A stretch of DNA of 43,255 nucleotides from NCBI GenBank assembly GCA_031257255.1, contig JAIROZ010000021.1, forward strand, positions 1-43,255. The letters run 5' to 3'. Shown piece after piece: positions 9,001 through 17,259 of this stretch. The position numbers were made by a program, and so were the translations under genes. Origin of the DNA: Spirochaetaceae bacterium. GTDB lineage: Bacteria; Spirochaetota; Spirochaetia; Treponematales; Breznakiellaceae. Numbering within the stretch: the stretch's first letter is position 1; each line of letters opens with the position of its first letter. Below the pieces are notes generated by a model. That model did no database searches, was not told where the DNA came from, and saw nothing but the letters and a program-made list of their open reading frames with translations.

Positions 9001-9737
9001 TCGCCTTCAAAAGTTTCTGTTGTGTCATTTTCTTCGCGGACATATTTTACATTGCCGGATGCCGTTACTATGTTGCGCGTCCTGTTGTAAAGAATTTCCC
9101 ATGCGCTGATTTTATGAATCGAATCGCCGTCTTTTAGACTGATGGCAACTCCGCCTGACAGCCGCGCATAATCCTCGTCTACCGCTTCTATGGTAAAGTA
9201 TTCTGTGGCGGCGGCTTTTTCTATTGTGATGACCTTTGGTTCCTTAGGCTTTGCGGCTGTGCTTTCCTCCCCTTCGCCGGACGCGCCGCCCGCCGGCTCA
9301 TCCGGCACAATCTGTATGTTGTAATGCTGCCTTAACCGCGCAAGAAGTTCAGCGCGGCTGCCGCCTTCGCTCAAACCCAATTCCTTTGCCCAGATAGCCA
9401 ACTCCTGCAATGTGGAAGTGCGTAAGTCCATATCGAGCATACGGTCGGCATCCTCTTTTTCTTTTTTTGCCGCCAGTTCCTCCGGGCTGAGCGTCGGCGG
9501 GGGCGGCTCTTCCGGCTCAGCGTTAGCGGCATCCGCGTCCGCAGATGCGCCCGATTCTTCGGCATTTGCGCCTTCCGCCGTGTCTGCGGCAGTTTGTTCT
9601 TCAGCCTGCGGGGCAGCCTGAGCGGGGTCTGTCTGCGAATACAAAGGCACCCGGCTAAAAAATACGACTGTCATAATGAGCGCCGCGAACGGCGCTCTGC
9701 GGAAGAGAAAAAGACGCATACGGCATTTTGTGGGCAT
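6054..9737 (-). CDS. LptD/OstA-like outer-membrane assembly protein with N-terminal SAP-like segment
   Basis: The protein has 1227 residues. It begins with a signal segment (about 7-34), then a low-complexity Ala/Glu/Pro stretch (about 35-100). A SAP-like helix-turn-helix segment follows (about 103-140, with LQELAIWAKELGLSEGGS and LLARLRQHY). Next comes an OstA-type beta-jellyroll (about 170-300, with LSGGVAISLKDGDSI and TASGNVKYVREE). The remaining ~850 residues alternate aromatic and polar positions as in a large beta barrel, and include the LptD-like VLWLPAFLFPADEAIFHPVVG. Treponema pallidum TP0515 is regarded as its LptD-like homologue, by my recollection. The product should sit in the outer membrane. 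What it transports is unclear, because treponemes lack typical LPS. An alternative start at residue 7 is possible. Confidence 0.85.
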   Translation of the reverse strand: MPTKCRMRLFLFRRAPFAALIMTVVFFSRVPLYSQTDPAQAAPQAEEQTAADTAEGANAEESGASADADAANAEPEEPPPPTLSPEELAAKKEKEDADRMLDMDLRTSTLQELAIWAKELGLSEGGSRAELLARLRQHYNIQIVPDEPAGGASGEGEESTAAKPKEPKVITIEKAAATEYFTIEAVDEDYARLSGGVAISLKDGDSIHKISAWEILYNRTRNIVTASGNVKYVREENDTTETFEGDSITINLDTWVGSFIDTVSQHSLSGSGTAYRFAGQVISKNESETTVLKNARITNAAQEESFWSIDASKLWILPGSDWALFNGVLKVGEVPVLWLPAFLFPADEAIFHPVVGNRTRDGNYFQTTTYIWGRPENDPSKENSISKILGSGADMEKVRNGVFLRSTRRKRREADAKKFSILLDGYANLGFYTGLRLELPKIGFLNSLKFDGGLGWTRTVFESSNGYFTPYESSLDSTVPFSEDSDWNKSNLFGAEVPFRYRLKTSFGFSGKFGSITFDFPMYSDPWIDQDTQNRQEMIDWMSMLKSGQFLTEEDQKKYTIGSYQWTMSLSPNLSTTIFSPYISTLSINSFQSYLQFGYKELTSADLTANDISKDSPSRAFYYPDKLTMYSVSGSLGGTPLTLRTVNAAKEKDKEIPDPLEGIGTPLSPWKKTEAGAEAGLVDGTSPVSMNPPALSQTFTLPKTGALTATWTYRFNPSSAGETQFDRAKWNKSDDIDWGDIASMFYNFRSDGSTNISISESNNGLFTLSAGLSGNAAWQDHTYINTESEMYKDNASQKSIRLADYQATTWTTSYTGSVSIKPLYWSNMFSASTISYNLGGLMAKSIFDYNKINYADNALDVESIEPEWDVQWGDFIREDLSAHNISTNLSASIMEKTQSLSFSASLPPLYQTYTSNAAMRIWISETTASASVRENPETQAEVSPETSTSTKWGQIWPGWTFSTVNLSEALTFGTNKSLRQSLAYDPELDEWTSANTTLTFGKLSASFAAARMYKYEYQDGQGWVQITDPALGGEQILRPRDLNITYSNSMPEKSFFNSWLKFTFNINTSLSFDLQRYTYSRFNLTLGFTLNINKFLQLSMSTTNENASIYRYIQDLPMFSDLRDKQEVPGEKNIFIDLFNSFRFDDDDLRRSSGFKLKSFTVSATHFLGDWNATLSVTTTPSLDTKAIPQVYKFYTTVSFLIQWLPITEIKSDVYYDGKEEKFVKRD

Positions 9738-9795
9738 CCTGTATTGATATTATCGTAAATTTACAGGCGGTTTCTATAAGAAAGCTTGTTATGCG

Positions 9796-10725
9796 CTAAT
9801 ACTTTCCGCAGGCATCTATCAGCAGGCGGGCAAAGGCGGCGCGGTCGATGTCGAGACAGACCGTAGCGTTAGGCTTTGCGTCCGTCCAGAAACGGAGGTC
9901 GGCAAGGGTCATACCGGCTGTATGTTCGCCCTTCGTTTCGATGTCGATGTGCATATCCTTAGTGGTAAAAATTTCCGGGGCTATAACGGCGGCAACAGCG
10001 CAGGGGTCGTGCATAGGAGCGCCGGCAAATCCCTGAACGGCATGGTACTTGTAGAAAAAGTCTATCAGTCCGGCAACCATGAGCGGCACCTTTCCGCCGA
10101 GCGCCCGTATCGCGCCGGCATCCTCCGGCAGAATTTGCGCTTTGTGGGTAACATCAAGCCCGCACATCGTTATCGGCACGCCGGAACGGAACACTATGTC
10201 CGCCGCTTCCGGGTCAACAATAATGTTGAATTCCGCCGCAGACGACCAGTTGCCCCCTTCCATTACACTGCCTCCCATAAGGGAAATCCGCGCAATCTTG
10301 CGCTTCACTTCGGGATATGCGGTAAAAAGTATGCCGATATTGGTAAGAGGTCCCGTCGGGATGAGAGTTACCGGCTCGGCGCTTGCCATAATAAGGTCGC
10401 GGGAAAGTTCCCATGCGGGGCGCGGGTCTTCCTGCCAGTCTGGGTCAGGAAGCGAGGGACCATCGAGCCCGCTTTCGCCGTGAACGGCAGGCGCTATTTG
10501 CAATTCACGGAACATAGGCTTATCCGCGCCGGCGGCTAAAAGCGGACGCTTGCCCATGCAGTACAGCACCTTCTTTGCGTTACGCAATGTCTTAACAAGG
10601 GTCTGGTTGCCGCCCGCGACAGTTACCGCCAGCACATCCAATTTTTCACTTGCAAATGCGAGCACCAGCGCGATGGCATCATCGTGTCCGGGGTCGCAAT
10701 CAATTATTACAGGTATTTTCTTCAT
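9796..10725 (-). CDS. inosine/uridine-preferring nucleoside hydrolase (RihA/RihB-like)
   Basis: The enzyme cleaves ribonucleosides to a base and ribose. The frame extends to 10806, but the ATG at 10723-10725 has a GGAG site five bases upstream and starts the family N-terminus. That N-terminus is IIDCDPGHDDAIALVLAFAS, with the DxDxxxDD calcium and ribose ligands. The product has 309 residues, as expected. Other family pieces are PVHGE-like VHGESGLDGP, PTGPLTNI, LMGGSVMEGGNWSSAAEFN and MHDPCAVAAV. The wording of the N-terminal half is closest to the pyrimidine-preferring RihA of E. coli, but preference cannot be read from the sequence. The gene has its own promoter and lies just past the mtnKA transporter operon, on the same strand. 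Confidence 0.9.
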   Translation of the reverse strand: MKKIPVIIDCDPGHDDAIALVLAFASEKLDVLAVTVAGGNQTLVKTLRNAKKVLYCMGKRPLLAAGADKPMFRELQIAPAVHGESGLDGPSLPDPDWQEDPRPAWELSRDLIMASAEPVTLIPTGPLTNIGILFTAYPEVKRKIARISLMGGSVMEGGNWSSAAEFNIIVDPEAADIVFRSGVPITMCGLDVTHKAQILPEDAGAIRALGGKVPLMVAGLIDFFYKYHAVQGFAGAPMHDPCAVAAVIAPEIFTTKDMHIDIETKGEHTAGMTLADLRFWTDAKPNATVCLDIDRAAFARLLIDACGKY

Positions 10726-10753
10726 ATTCACTCCAAATATAGTTAATCCGCTT

Positions 10754-10782
10754 ATACTACCGCCCGCCTGAATAATAATCAA
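10754..10782 (-). promoter_or_regulatory. promoter of the nucleoside hydrolase gene
   Basis: On the minus strand TTGATT (10777-10782) and TAGTAT (10754-10759) are separated by 17 bases. They lie about 30 bases upstream of the ATG at 10725. Both hexamers match the sigma-70 consensus at four of six positions. Confidence 0.5.
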
Positions 10783-10884
10783 ACTGACTGTACAGCAGGT
10801 TGTCATTAGTTGCCGCCGCTTATGACAGCTCCTTTTATACGCATTAGGACGGCATAACCCGTCTGCCGCGCTCTACCCACGCTT

Positions 10885-10957
10885 TAGGGAAACGCTGATT
10901 AACTCGATGCTTCGGCAAGCCTTTAATTTTTGTGGCTTGCCGCATCAGCGTTTCCCT
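10885..10957. repeat. palindromic element 1 (shared-terminus family)
   Basis: Perfect 14-base arms AGGGAAACGCTGAT (10886-10899) and ATCAGCGTTTCCCT (10944-10957) enclose a second stem, GGCAAGCC (10914-10921) with GGCTTGCC (10934-10941). The termini match elements 2, 3 and 4 in this window. The region lies between mtnA and the nucleoside hydrolase gene and contains no open reading frame. Confidence 0.8.
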
Positions 10958-11009
10958 TTTTATTTGCTCATGCGGCTGCAAAGCAGCCGACATTACGCAA
11001 CTAAAGGGA

Positions 11010-11069
11010 AAGGAAGCACTGAAAAATGCTCGTTTGCATTTTTTAGTGCTTCCCTAGGGCAATTCTGAC
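11010..11069. repeat. palindromic element 2, probable mtnA terminator
   Basis: Arms of 18 bases (11012-11029 and 11036-11053, one mismatch) with a six-base loop form a strong hairpin. On the minus strand it lies about 30 bases after the mtnA stop and is followed by a T-rich stretch (TTTCCCTTT), so it can end the transporter-mtnKA transcript. The termini read GGAAGCACTGA. A further copy of the terminus, TAGGGCAATTCTGAC, abuts it at 11055-11069. Confidence 0.7.
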
Positions 11070-11083
11070 ACCGGCAACTGGGA

Positions 11084-12154
11084 TTACTCTTTTTTCGCAA
11101 AAATAGCCTTAAAACTTTCTGTATAAGGGGCGCGGGCTATGCCGTATTCTGTTATCATCGCGGTGATAAGTTCATTGCCGGTAACATCGAAAGCGGGGTT
11201 AAAGACCTTGACGCCGGCTGGTGCCATGCGTTCTTTGTACCACATTTCGGTTATCTCTTCCGGCTTGCGTTCCTCGATTACAATGTCCTTACCGGTTTTA
11301 ATATTCATATCGATGGTCGATGTGGGAGCGCAGACATAGAAGGGAATGCCGTAATGCTTTGCCAGAATGGCAACGCCGGAGGTGCCGATTTTATTTGCCG
11401 CATCGCCGTTTGCCGCAACCCGGTCGCAGCCCACAAAACACGCTTTGACCCAGCCGTTTTTCATAACCATGCTTGCCATGTTGTCGCAGATAAGCGTGGT
11501 ATCTACACCGGCGCAGACCATCTCGAATGCCGATAACCGCGCCCCTTGCAAAAGCGGGCGGGTTTCATCGCAGAATACCTTAAAGTTCATCCCTTTTTCG
11601 CGCCCCAGATGTATGGGGGCAAGCGCCGTTCCGTAGCGGGTTGTGGCAAGTTGCCCTGCGTTGCAATGCGTTAGGATGCCATCGCCGTCTTTGATAAGTG
11701 AAAGTCCGTACTCGCCTATAGACCTGCAAATTTTGATGTCTTCTTCGCGGATTTTGACAGCCTCATCACGCAGAAGCGCCTTCAATTTGGACGGAGCCGC
11801 GCCTTTATTGTCGAGTACAACTTTTTCCATCCGGTCAAGCGCCCAAAAAAGGTTTACCGCCGTGGGGCGGGAACTTGCAAGATAGTCCTTGGCTTTTTTG
11901 AAGCGGGCATAAAAGCCGTCGTAAGAGGCTTCGTCTATTTCCAGCGCCGCGAGGTATATGCCTATAGCCGCCGCCACGCCGATTGCCGGAGCGCCGCGCA
12001 CTTTTAGCAGGTAAATTGCTTCGTAAATGTCTTCCAATTTTGAAAGGGAAAGAATTTCCACCTTGCCGGGAAGTTTTGTTTGGTCGATAATCTTGAGGGC
12101 ATTTTTTTCTTCGTCAAGCGCCACAGTGTCCAGCGATAAAATGTTTTGAGTCAT
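11084..12154 (-). CDS. mtnA: S-methyl-5-thioribose-1-phosphate isomerase
   Basis: MtnA converts methylthioribose-1-phosphate to methylthioribulose-1-phosphate in the methionine salvage pathway. The protein has 356 residues. It contains [31 protein letters not shown] with the catalytic C164, [15 protein letters not shown], and [19 protein letters not shown] with the catalytic D244. Related eIF2B-like proteins lack this Cys/Asp pair, which supports the isomerase call. It is the last gene of the operon, overlapping mtnK by four bases (ATGA). The next salvage enzymes (mtnB, mtnC, mtnD, or the aldolase of the DHAP shunt) are absent from the window. Confidence 0.96.
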   Translation of the reverse strand: MTQNILSLDTVALDEEKNALKIIDQTKLPGKVEILSLSKLEDIYEAIYLLKVRGAPAIGVAAAIGIYLAALEIDEASYDGFYARFKKAKDYLASSRPTAVNLFWALDRMEKVVLDNKGAAPSKLKALLRDEAVKIREEDIKICRSIGEYGLSLIKDGDGILTHCNAGQLATTRYGTALAPIHLGREKGMNFKVFCDETRPLLQGARLSAFEMVCAGVDTTLICDNMASMVMKNGWVKACFVGCDRVAANGDAANKIGTSGVAILAKHYGIPFYVCAPTSTIDMNIKTGKDIVIEERKPEEITEMWYKERMAPAGVKVFNPAFDVTGNELITAMITEYGIARAPYTESFKAIFAKKE

Positions 12155-13377
12155 ATCTGTTCCTTGGATGCCGTGTCAATGGCGCGGCGGAAGGCGGCGG
12201 TAAAATCAGCGCCCGTTTTGAATTTTGCCCTGTTCATTATCAGGTCTTTGGCGCAATGTATGTTGATACGCTCGGCGCGGATGCGCTTTGCCCTGTCCGC
12301 GATGGTCGTAACATCCTTTACCTGCGCCATCCCCACAGTCCGCCGGATAAGTTCCGTGCCCGCCCCCGCAGCGGTGTCCGCGATAATGGTATCAAGATAG
12401 TATTCGGCAAAGCCTTCGGTTTTTGCCATGATGTCGGACGCCTTCTTTTTGTACTCCGCCAGAAATTTTGCCTTGAACAAGTCGATAACCTCGACGGCGG
12501 TTTTGAGCGTCCAATTACAGAATTCGGCATTACCTGCCGCATCCCCATTGTCCCACGCGAAAAACAGGTTGGCTATAACATTGCCTATGTCGTAGCCCAT
12601 AGGACCATAAAAGGCAAATTCAGGGTCGAAGATTTTGGTAGAATCGGGCTTAACAAAGATAGAGCCGGTGTGCAGGTCGCCATGGAGGAGCGCCTGCGCG
12701 TTGTTCATAAAGTCGAATTTCAGTTTGGCAATTTCCAGATGAAGCGCCGTGTCCGTGTACAGTTCTTTTTTGACAAATTCAAGGTTTTCCGGCGTTACGA
12801 TATTCCGCCCTTTGGCATCGTTGTAAGGCTCGGTGTATACAAGGTCTTCGGTAATCTCGCAGAGTTCGGGATTGATAAAACTTTTTACCAGTTCTTTTTT
12901 TGCCTTGTGTTCCATTACAACATCGGTAGTGTTGAGCAGCGTGTTCACCATATAGGTTGTGATGTCTTCGGCAAATTTAGGGAAGACTTCGTGCTTCATC
13001 AGCGCGTAACGCATAAGCCTATGGTCGGAAAGGTCTTCCATAATACAGGCGCACATAACCGTATCGTACTTAAATATTTTGGGGACGAGACCCGGCGCGT
13101 ATTTGTGCTGGATGAGCAGGATTTCCGACTCAATGCGGTTGCGGTCGGTGGTTATGCGCATCTCCGCCGAAATGCGCAGTTGCTCTCCCGCCTGCTTTAC
13201 AATAATCGATTTGCCCGTCCCTTCTTCCACAACACGGAAGACATAATTCAGATTGCCGTCTCCGATTTCTTTTACTGCAAGACGGGCATCTCTGGGAAAA
13301 TAATCCGGCATCTGATTGCGGATATATGCGGGAATGTCCGCTTCCTTCATCAAAAAATATTTGTCAAAACCCGGCAT
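12151..13377 (-). CDS. mtnK: S-methyl-5-thioribose kinase
   Basis: MtnK phosphorylates methylthioribose at C1 using ATP. The 408-residue protein has the aminoglycoside-phosphotransferase-like fold: [13 protein letters not shown] (glycine loop), IIVKQA with the ATP-binding lysine, [13 protein letters not shown] with the catalytic Asp, and [17 protein letters not shown] with the metal-binding Asp, all typical of MtnK. GAGGAAG lies four bases before the ATG. The gene begins eight bases after the permease gene and overlaps mtnA, so transporter, kinase and isomerase are read as one message. That strongly suggests that the imported solute is the kinase substrate. Confidence 0.96.
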   Translation of the reverse strand: MPGFDKYFLMKEADIPAYIRNQMPDYFPRDARLAVKEIGDGNLNYVFRVVEEGTGKSIIVKQAGEQLRISAEMRITTDRNRIESEILLIQHKYAPGLVPKIFKYDTVMCACIMEDLSDHRLMRYALMKHEVFPKFAEDITTYMVNTLLNTTDVVMEHKAKKELVKSFINPELCEITEDLVYTEPYNDAKGRNIVTPENLEFVKKELYTDTALHLEIAKLKFDFMNNAQALLHGDLHTGSIFVKPDSTKIFDPEFAFYGPMGYDIGNVIANLFFAWDNGDAAGNAEFCNWTLKTAVEVIDLFKAKFLAEYKKKASDIMAKTEGFAEYYLDTIIADTAAGAGTELIRRTVGMAQVKDVTTIADRAKRIRAERINIHCAKDLIMNRAKFKTGADFTAAFRRAIDTASKEQI

Positions 13378-13385
13378 AACTTCCT

Positions 13386-14387
13386 CTATTTTTTTCGTAT
13401 TGAGTTGAGCGCGAGGGCGACAGCCAGTATCAGCCCCTTAAAAATATTGACCGTGTAGTACGGAACGGACGCCATAATTAGCCCATTTTCGAGTACTCCG
13501 ATAAGGAACGCGCCGGCAAGTGTGCCAAAGGCATTCGGGCGTCCAATTCCCGCGACCGAAATGCCGATATGCGCGGCGGCAACCGCTCCCATAAGGTACG
13601 GCGCGCCGGAATTTATCTGGGCATTGCCGACACGCGCCCCTACAAGAATCCCCCCCACAGAAGCGAGCAATGCGCTAAAAATGTACGCAAGTATACGGTA
13701 CTTCTGTACATTGATACCGGAAAGCCGCGCCGCCTCTATGTTCGAGCCGACCGCGTACATATAGCGCCCATGCTTCGTGTAGGTTAAGAAGAGAAACGCG
13801 AGTATTACCAGCGCCAGCATTATGATGATTATCCACGGTTCCTTTCCCATTGTGCGTAAAAATTGCGGCACCGTCCCAATGGCGGCGGTTCCATCCGGCT
13901 TGACCATGCGCTCGTTGATAGCGCCGCCGCCTGCGTAGGTCATTGCAACGCCTTCAAACATAAACATAGTGGCAAGGGTTGCCAGCATGTCAAATATTTT
14001 TAGTTTGACGATAAGAAAACCGTTAATTGCCGCGATAATGAGCGAGATAAGCAGCGTAAGGAATATCGCAAGCAGAGTCTTTGGTACAGTGTTCCCCATC
14101 GAAAACCATATAAAGAAGGTCATGCAGACGGTATTTGACAGGGTAGCCGCCGAGCCTACCGATAGGTCGATACCGTTTACGGTGAGCGCGAAGGTCATCC
14201 CTATAGCGACTATCGTAACGATACACACGGCGCGGATGATAGTGATAAAGTTGGATACGGTTCTGAAAAACGGCATCGCGCCCGAAAATGCCGCAAGCAG
14301 TATAACAATAGTGAGGAGTACTCCCCACTTTGCGATAAAATCAACTACCGCCGTTTTTTGGCTGCTGCCAGTAAGTTTTACATTCAT
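13386..14387 (-). CDS. ABC transporter permease, RbsC family (predicted methylthioribose importer)
   Basis: This 333-residue protein has eight to ten hydrophobic segments. The family pieces are IGMTFALTVNGIDLSVGSAATL near residue 60 and YAVGSNIEAARLSGINVQKYR near residue 210. They are characteristic of the CUT2 (ribose/galactose/autoinducer) permeases, which usually work as a homodimer. A GGAGG site sits just before the ATG, and one base separates it from the ATPase stop. The substrate is not readable from the permease itself. Its place directly upstream of mtnK-mtnA makes methylthioribose, or another 5-deoxy-5-substituted ribose, the best guess. Confidence 0.9.
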   Translation of the reverse strand: MNVKLTGSSQKTAVVDFIAKWGVLLTIVILLAAFSGAMPFFRTVSNFITIIRAVCIVTIVAIGMTFALTVNGIDLSVGSAATLSNTVCMTFFIWFSMGNTVPKTLLAIFLTLLISLIIAAINGFLIVKLKIFDMLATLATMFMFEGVAMTYAGGGAINERMVKPDGTAAIGTVPQFLRTMGKEPWIIIIMLALVILAFLFLTYTKHGRYMYAVGSNIEAARLSGINVQKYRILAYIFSALLASVGGILVGARVGNAQINSGAPYLMGAVAAAHIGISVAGIGRPNAFGTLAGAFLIGVLENGLIMASVPYYTVNIFKGLILAVALALNSIRKK

Positions 14388-14388
14388 T

Positions 14389-15912
14389 TTAGTTGCCTCC
14401 GGTTGAATAGTATAACAATTCTTTTTCGCTGGATTCTGATACTTTAACTTCTTTTACAATGCCGCCGTCAAACATTATGTACGCTCTGTCGGCTATTGCC
14501 ATGATTTCCGAAAATTCGCAGGATGCGTAGATTATGCCCTTGCCTTGCGCGGCAAGGTCTTCTATCAGTTTGAAGATGTCCTGCTTCGCGCCTACATCGA
14601 CGCCCTTGGTCGGCTCGTCAAAAATGTACACATCGGCATCCGATACAAGCCATTTTCCCACAACAACCTTTTGCTGATTGCCGCCGGAAAGGTTTGCCAC
14701 AATCTGATTTTCTGACGGAGTTTTGATGCCGAGGTCTTTTATCAGTTTTCCTGCGGCATCTACCTGACGGCGCTTTACAATAAAGTGTATTTTATTGAGG
14801 AATTTCTGAAGCGCCGAGATGGTTATGTTGGCGTACAGCGGGTCTACAACGATGACCCCTTCCTTGCGCCGTTCTTCGGGGACAAGCGCAAGACGGCGGG
14901 CAACCGCCTGAGAAGGCGATTTTGGCGTGATGTTCTTTCCGCGCAAATTGACGCTTCCCTTTGAACTACGGTACGCGCCAAAAATCGTCTTGCACAATTC
15001 AGTCTTTCCCGCGCCCACAAGACCGGCAATACCTACGATTTCCCCGGAACGCACGGTAAGGCTTACGCCGTGTATCTTGTCGCTTTCTTCGGTTAGCGCA
15101 TCCAGTTCGAGGAGCGCATCGCCTATAGGGACATTCTTCTTCTGGTATACTTCGTCAAATTTGCGCCCCAGCATATACTCGACAATTTGCTTGCTCGTCA
15201 GTTCCGGGGTAATGTCCATGTCCTGCACCACGCGGGCATCGCGCATTATCGTAATATGCTCGCAAATCTCAAATAATTCGGGGAGTCTGTGAGAAATAAA
15301 CACAATGCCTACATTTTCTTCTTTTGCCAGACGGCGCACAACCTTGAACAGATTTTCCGTCTCCGTGTTGGAAAGCGGCGCGGTCGGCTCGTCAAGCACG
15401 AGGAATTTACAGCGTTCCCGCGCCGCGCTTGCCAAAAGCACCATCTGTTTTTCCGCAAGTGTAAGTTCAGAGACCGGCTTGCGTACATCTATATCAACGC
15501 CGAGCCGTGTAAGCGCGTCCTTTGCGGCGCTGCGTATATAATTCCAGTTGATAAATTGCTTCTTCCCCATCTTATTGACGAGGACATTCGTCATGATATT
15601 TTCCGCCACGGAAAGGCTGGGTGTAAGGGCGACATCTACTTCCTGATAGACAATCTCAATGCCCAGTTCCTTTGCAGCCTTTGGGGAACGAATCTCCACT
15701 TCCTGCCCGTCAATAAAAACCTGTCCGGTATAATGACTGTTGACGCCGGAAAGAACCTTCATCAGTGTTGATTTACCCGCGCCGTTTGCCCCGATAAGCG
15801 CGTAGATTCTGCCGCTTTCCATATTGAAGTCAACATTGGAAAGGGCTTTTACTCCGGGAAATTCTATCGAAATATCCCTCATATTCAGGGTTGATTTTTT
15901 TTGCCCGTCCAA
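14389..15912 (-). CDS. ABC transporter double ATPase, RbsA family (predicted methylthioribose importer)
   Basis: A 507-residue protein with two fused nucleotide-binding domains. Domain 1 has Walker A GANGAGKSTLMKVLSG, a degenerate signature (ELTLAEKQMV) and Walker B FLVLDEPTAPLS. Domain 2 has Walker A GLVGAGKTELCKTIFG, signature LSGGNQQKVV and Walker B VYIFDEPTKGVD. In this family domain 2 has a weak Walker A, as here (GKTEL). The start is a TTG at 15910-15912 with GGGAGG six bases upstream; the first internal ATG (residue 11) is a less likely start. The ATPase powers import with the downstream permease and the upstream binding protein. Confidence 0.92.
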   Translation of the reverse strand: MDGQKKSTLNMRDISIEFPGVKALSNVDFNMESGRIYALIGANGAGKSTLMKVLSGVNSHYTGQVFIDGQEVEIRSPKAAKELGIEIVYQEVDVALTPSLSVAENIMTNVLVNKMGKKQFINWNYIRSAAKDALTRLGVDIDVRKPVSELTLAEKQMVLLASAARERCKFLVLDEPTAPLSNTETENLFKVVRRLAKEENVGIVFISHRLPELFEICEHITIMRDARVVQDMDITPELTSKQIVEYMLGRKFDEVYQKKNVPIGDALLELDALTEESDKIHGVSLTVRSGEIVGIAGLVGAGKTELCKTIFGAYRSSKGSVNLRGKNITPKSPSQAVARRLALVPEERRKEGVIVVDPLYANITISALQKFLNKIHFIVKRRQVDAAGKLIKDLGIKTPSENQIVANLSGGNQQKVVVGKWLVSDADVYIFDEPTKGVDVGAKQDIFKLIEDLAAQGKGIIYASCEFSEIMAIADRAYIMFDGGIVKEVKVSESSEKELLYYSTGGN

Positions 15913-15931
15913 ACAATGCCTCCCGCAAAAT

Positions 15932-15954
15932 AAGCCCCGCTCACGCGGGGCTTT
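15932..15954 (-). terminator. hairpin between binding-protein and ATPase genes
   Basis: A perfect stem AAGCCCCGC / GCGGGGCTT with a four-base loop lies in the 109-base gap after the binding-protein gene. On the minus strand it is followed by ATTTTGCG, a weak T-tract. Partial termination or 3'-end protection would raise binding-protein output over ATPase and permease, as in many binding-protein operons. Confidence 0.55.
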
Positions 15955-15974
15955 GCGCCGTTTTCAAATCCACC

Positions 15975-16015
15975 CTAGGGCAACACTGATGTCAATTTAA
16001 CCGGTGCCGCCCTAG
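15975..16015. repeat. palindromic element 3 (shared-terminus family)
   Basis: CTAGGGC (15975-15981) and its complement GCCCTAG (16009-16015) bound a 41-base element. The inner CAC/GTG positions also pair. The left end reads TAGGGCAACACTGAT, like the termini of elements 1, 2 and 4. It lies six bases beyond the stop of the binding-protein gene. Confidence 0.7.
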
Positions 16016-16021
16016 ATGGCG

Positions 16022-17158
16022 TTATTTTTTTACGGCAGCCTTAAGTTCGGTCATCCATTGGAAGCCGTCCCATACGCCTTTTTCCTGTCCCCAGCCCGGA
16101 ACCACATCGGCTATGTTCGTCATGTTAATGGAAGAATTAAGTTGAGAGGTCTTAACCGCCTGCGCGTCAAGGTTGTAAGTATCGGGAGTGGGTTCGCCGG
16201 CGAATTTTGCCGCGAGGAGCCTCATATCCGCAATCCCTATCAGTTTGGGGTCGACAGCCGCTGTGGAAACCCACACATCAGGATGAGAGAGCATCAGGTT
16301 GATGTCGTCATTGGAAATGTCAATCGACATAAGTTTGATGTCCTTGCGTCCTGCGTCATCAAGCGCCTGAAGGCAGCCCTTTGCGAGTTCATCATAGGAA
16401 CCCCAAATGGCATCCACATCGCCGGGCTTGAACTTTGGCAGAACGGCGGCAAAAGAATCCTGAGTGCCGCCCCGCGGGTTGGAAGAATCTACCGGACCAA
16501 CAAGTTGGACTTCGGTAATTTTGCCTTCTTTTACGAATTTGTCGTAAATGCTCTGGCGGCGGTCAAGCGGCGGAACACCGGGACCCATCCATGCGCGGAC
16601 GACTTTTATCGGCTGTTTGCCGGCGGGAAAATTCTCCACAATGGAAGAAAGCGAAAGTTCCGCGAGTTTGAAGTCCTCCTGCGCGGTGCTTGTTACGCCG
16701 GTCAGAATCGTGCCATTGGGGTCGCCGTTCAGATACGGTACCGAGTCGAAGGTTACGACCTTCATTCCCTTGTCAACTCCGGGTTTGAGGGCATCGTAAG
16801 TATAGCCCGCTTCCCCGTGAGACAGGATGATGCCGTCATAGTCCTTCTGAATGACCTGAGCAAGCGTCTCCTGGCACTTGGCATTGTCGCCGTTTGTAAC
16901 AAAGGTATCGACAATAAAGCCCATAGCCTTGCCTTCGGAAACGCACCCGTCAAGGAACTGCTGCGTGTGGTCGCCGGCATTTAGATTGCGTACAACAGCC
17001 ACCTTAACCGCGCCGTCCTTCATCTGGTTGGGAAAATACTGAGTTAGCAATTTGTCTACTTCCGGGTTGCCGCTTCCGGCAGCCTTCTTCTTGCCTGTAC
17101 ACCCCGTAAAGGCAGCAGCCAAAATTACTAAAAAAGTAATGCCTAAAATTTTTTTCAT
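16022..17158 (-). CDS. periplasmic sugar-binding lipoprotein, RbsB type (predicted methylthioribose binding)
   Basis: The 378-residue protein begins with a lipoprotein signal: MKK, a hydrophobic LGITFLVILAAA, then the lipobox FTGC at about residue 20. The mature part is a type 1 periplasmic-binding fold (Peripla_BP_4 type). It has VAVVRNLNAGDHTQQFLDG on the first strand, DGIILSHG in the hinge region, and VDAIWGSYDELAKG. Its role is to capture the solute in the periplasm for the RbsA/RbsC-like partners downstream. AGGAGG precedes the ATG by five bases, and a good promoter lies about 30 bases further up. The exact ligand is inferred only from mtnK and mtnA at the end of the operon. Confidence 0.9.
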   Translation of the reverse strand: MKKILGITFLVILAAAFTGCTGKKKAAGSGNPEVDKLLTQYFPNQMKDGAVKVAVVRNLNAGDHTQQFLDGCVSEGKAMGFIVDTFVTNGDNAKCQETLAQVIQKDYDGIILSHGEAGYTYDALKPGVDKGMKVVTFDSVPYLNGDPNGTILTGVTSTAQEDFKLAELSLSSIVENFPAGKQPIKVVRAWMGPGVPPLDRRQSIYDKFVKEGKITEVQLVGPVDSSNPRGGTQDSFAAVLPKFKPGDVDAIWGSYDELAKGCLQALDDAGRKDIKLMSIDISNDDINLMLSHPDVWVSTAAVDPKLIGIADMRLLAAKFAGEPTPDTYNLDAQAVKTSQLNSSINMTNIADVVPGWGQEKGVWDGFQWMTELKAAVKK

Positions 17159-17185
17159 TGTTATCCTCCTGAAAATTTATACTAT

Positions 17186-17213
17186 CTTATATTGTAAAAC
17201 ATATTGCAGTCAA
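17186..17213 (-). promoter_or_regulatory. promoter of the transporter-mtnKA operon
   Basis: On the minus strand TTGACT (17208-17213) and TATAAG (17186-17191) are separated by 16 bases. The predicted start gives a leader of about 20 bases with an AGGAGG site. This is too short for a SAM riboswitch, so any control is likely by a protein or none. Confidence 0.6.
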
Positions 17214-17259
17214 GTGGCTTGTACACTAATACATAGGCGGGGCTGGTTGTTAGTTATGT

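Noticed and set aside
12256-13458. Long open frame of 400 codons on the plus strand
   Set aside because: It lies wholly opposite mtnK, whose motifs are intact; the plus-strand translation has no recognisable motif and an odd composition.
16016-16984. Long plus-strand frame of 322 codons
   Set aside because: It mirrors the sugar-binding lipoprotein gene, which has a signal peptide, ribosome site and promoter.
17159-17215. SAM riboswitch for the mtnKA operon
   Set aside because: The predicted leader is only about 20 bases, with no room for an S-box fold.
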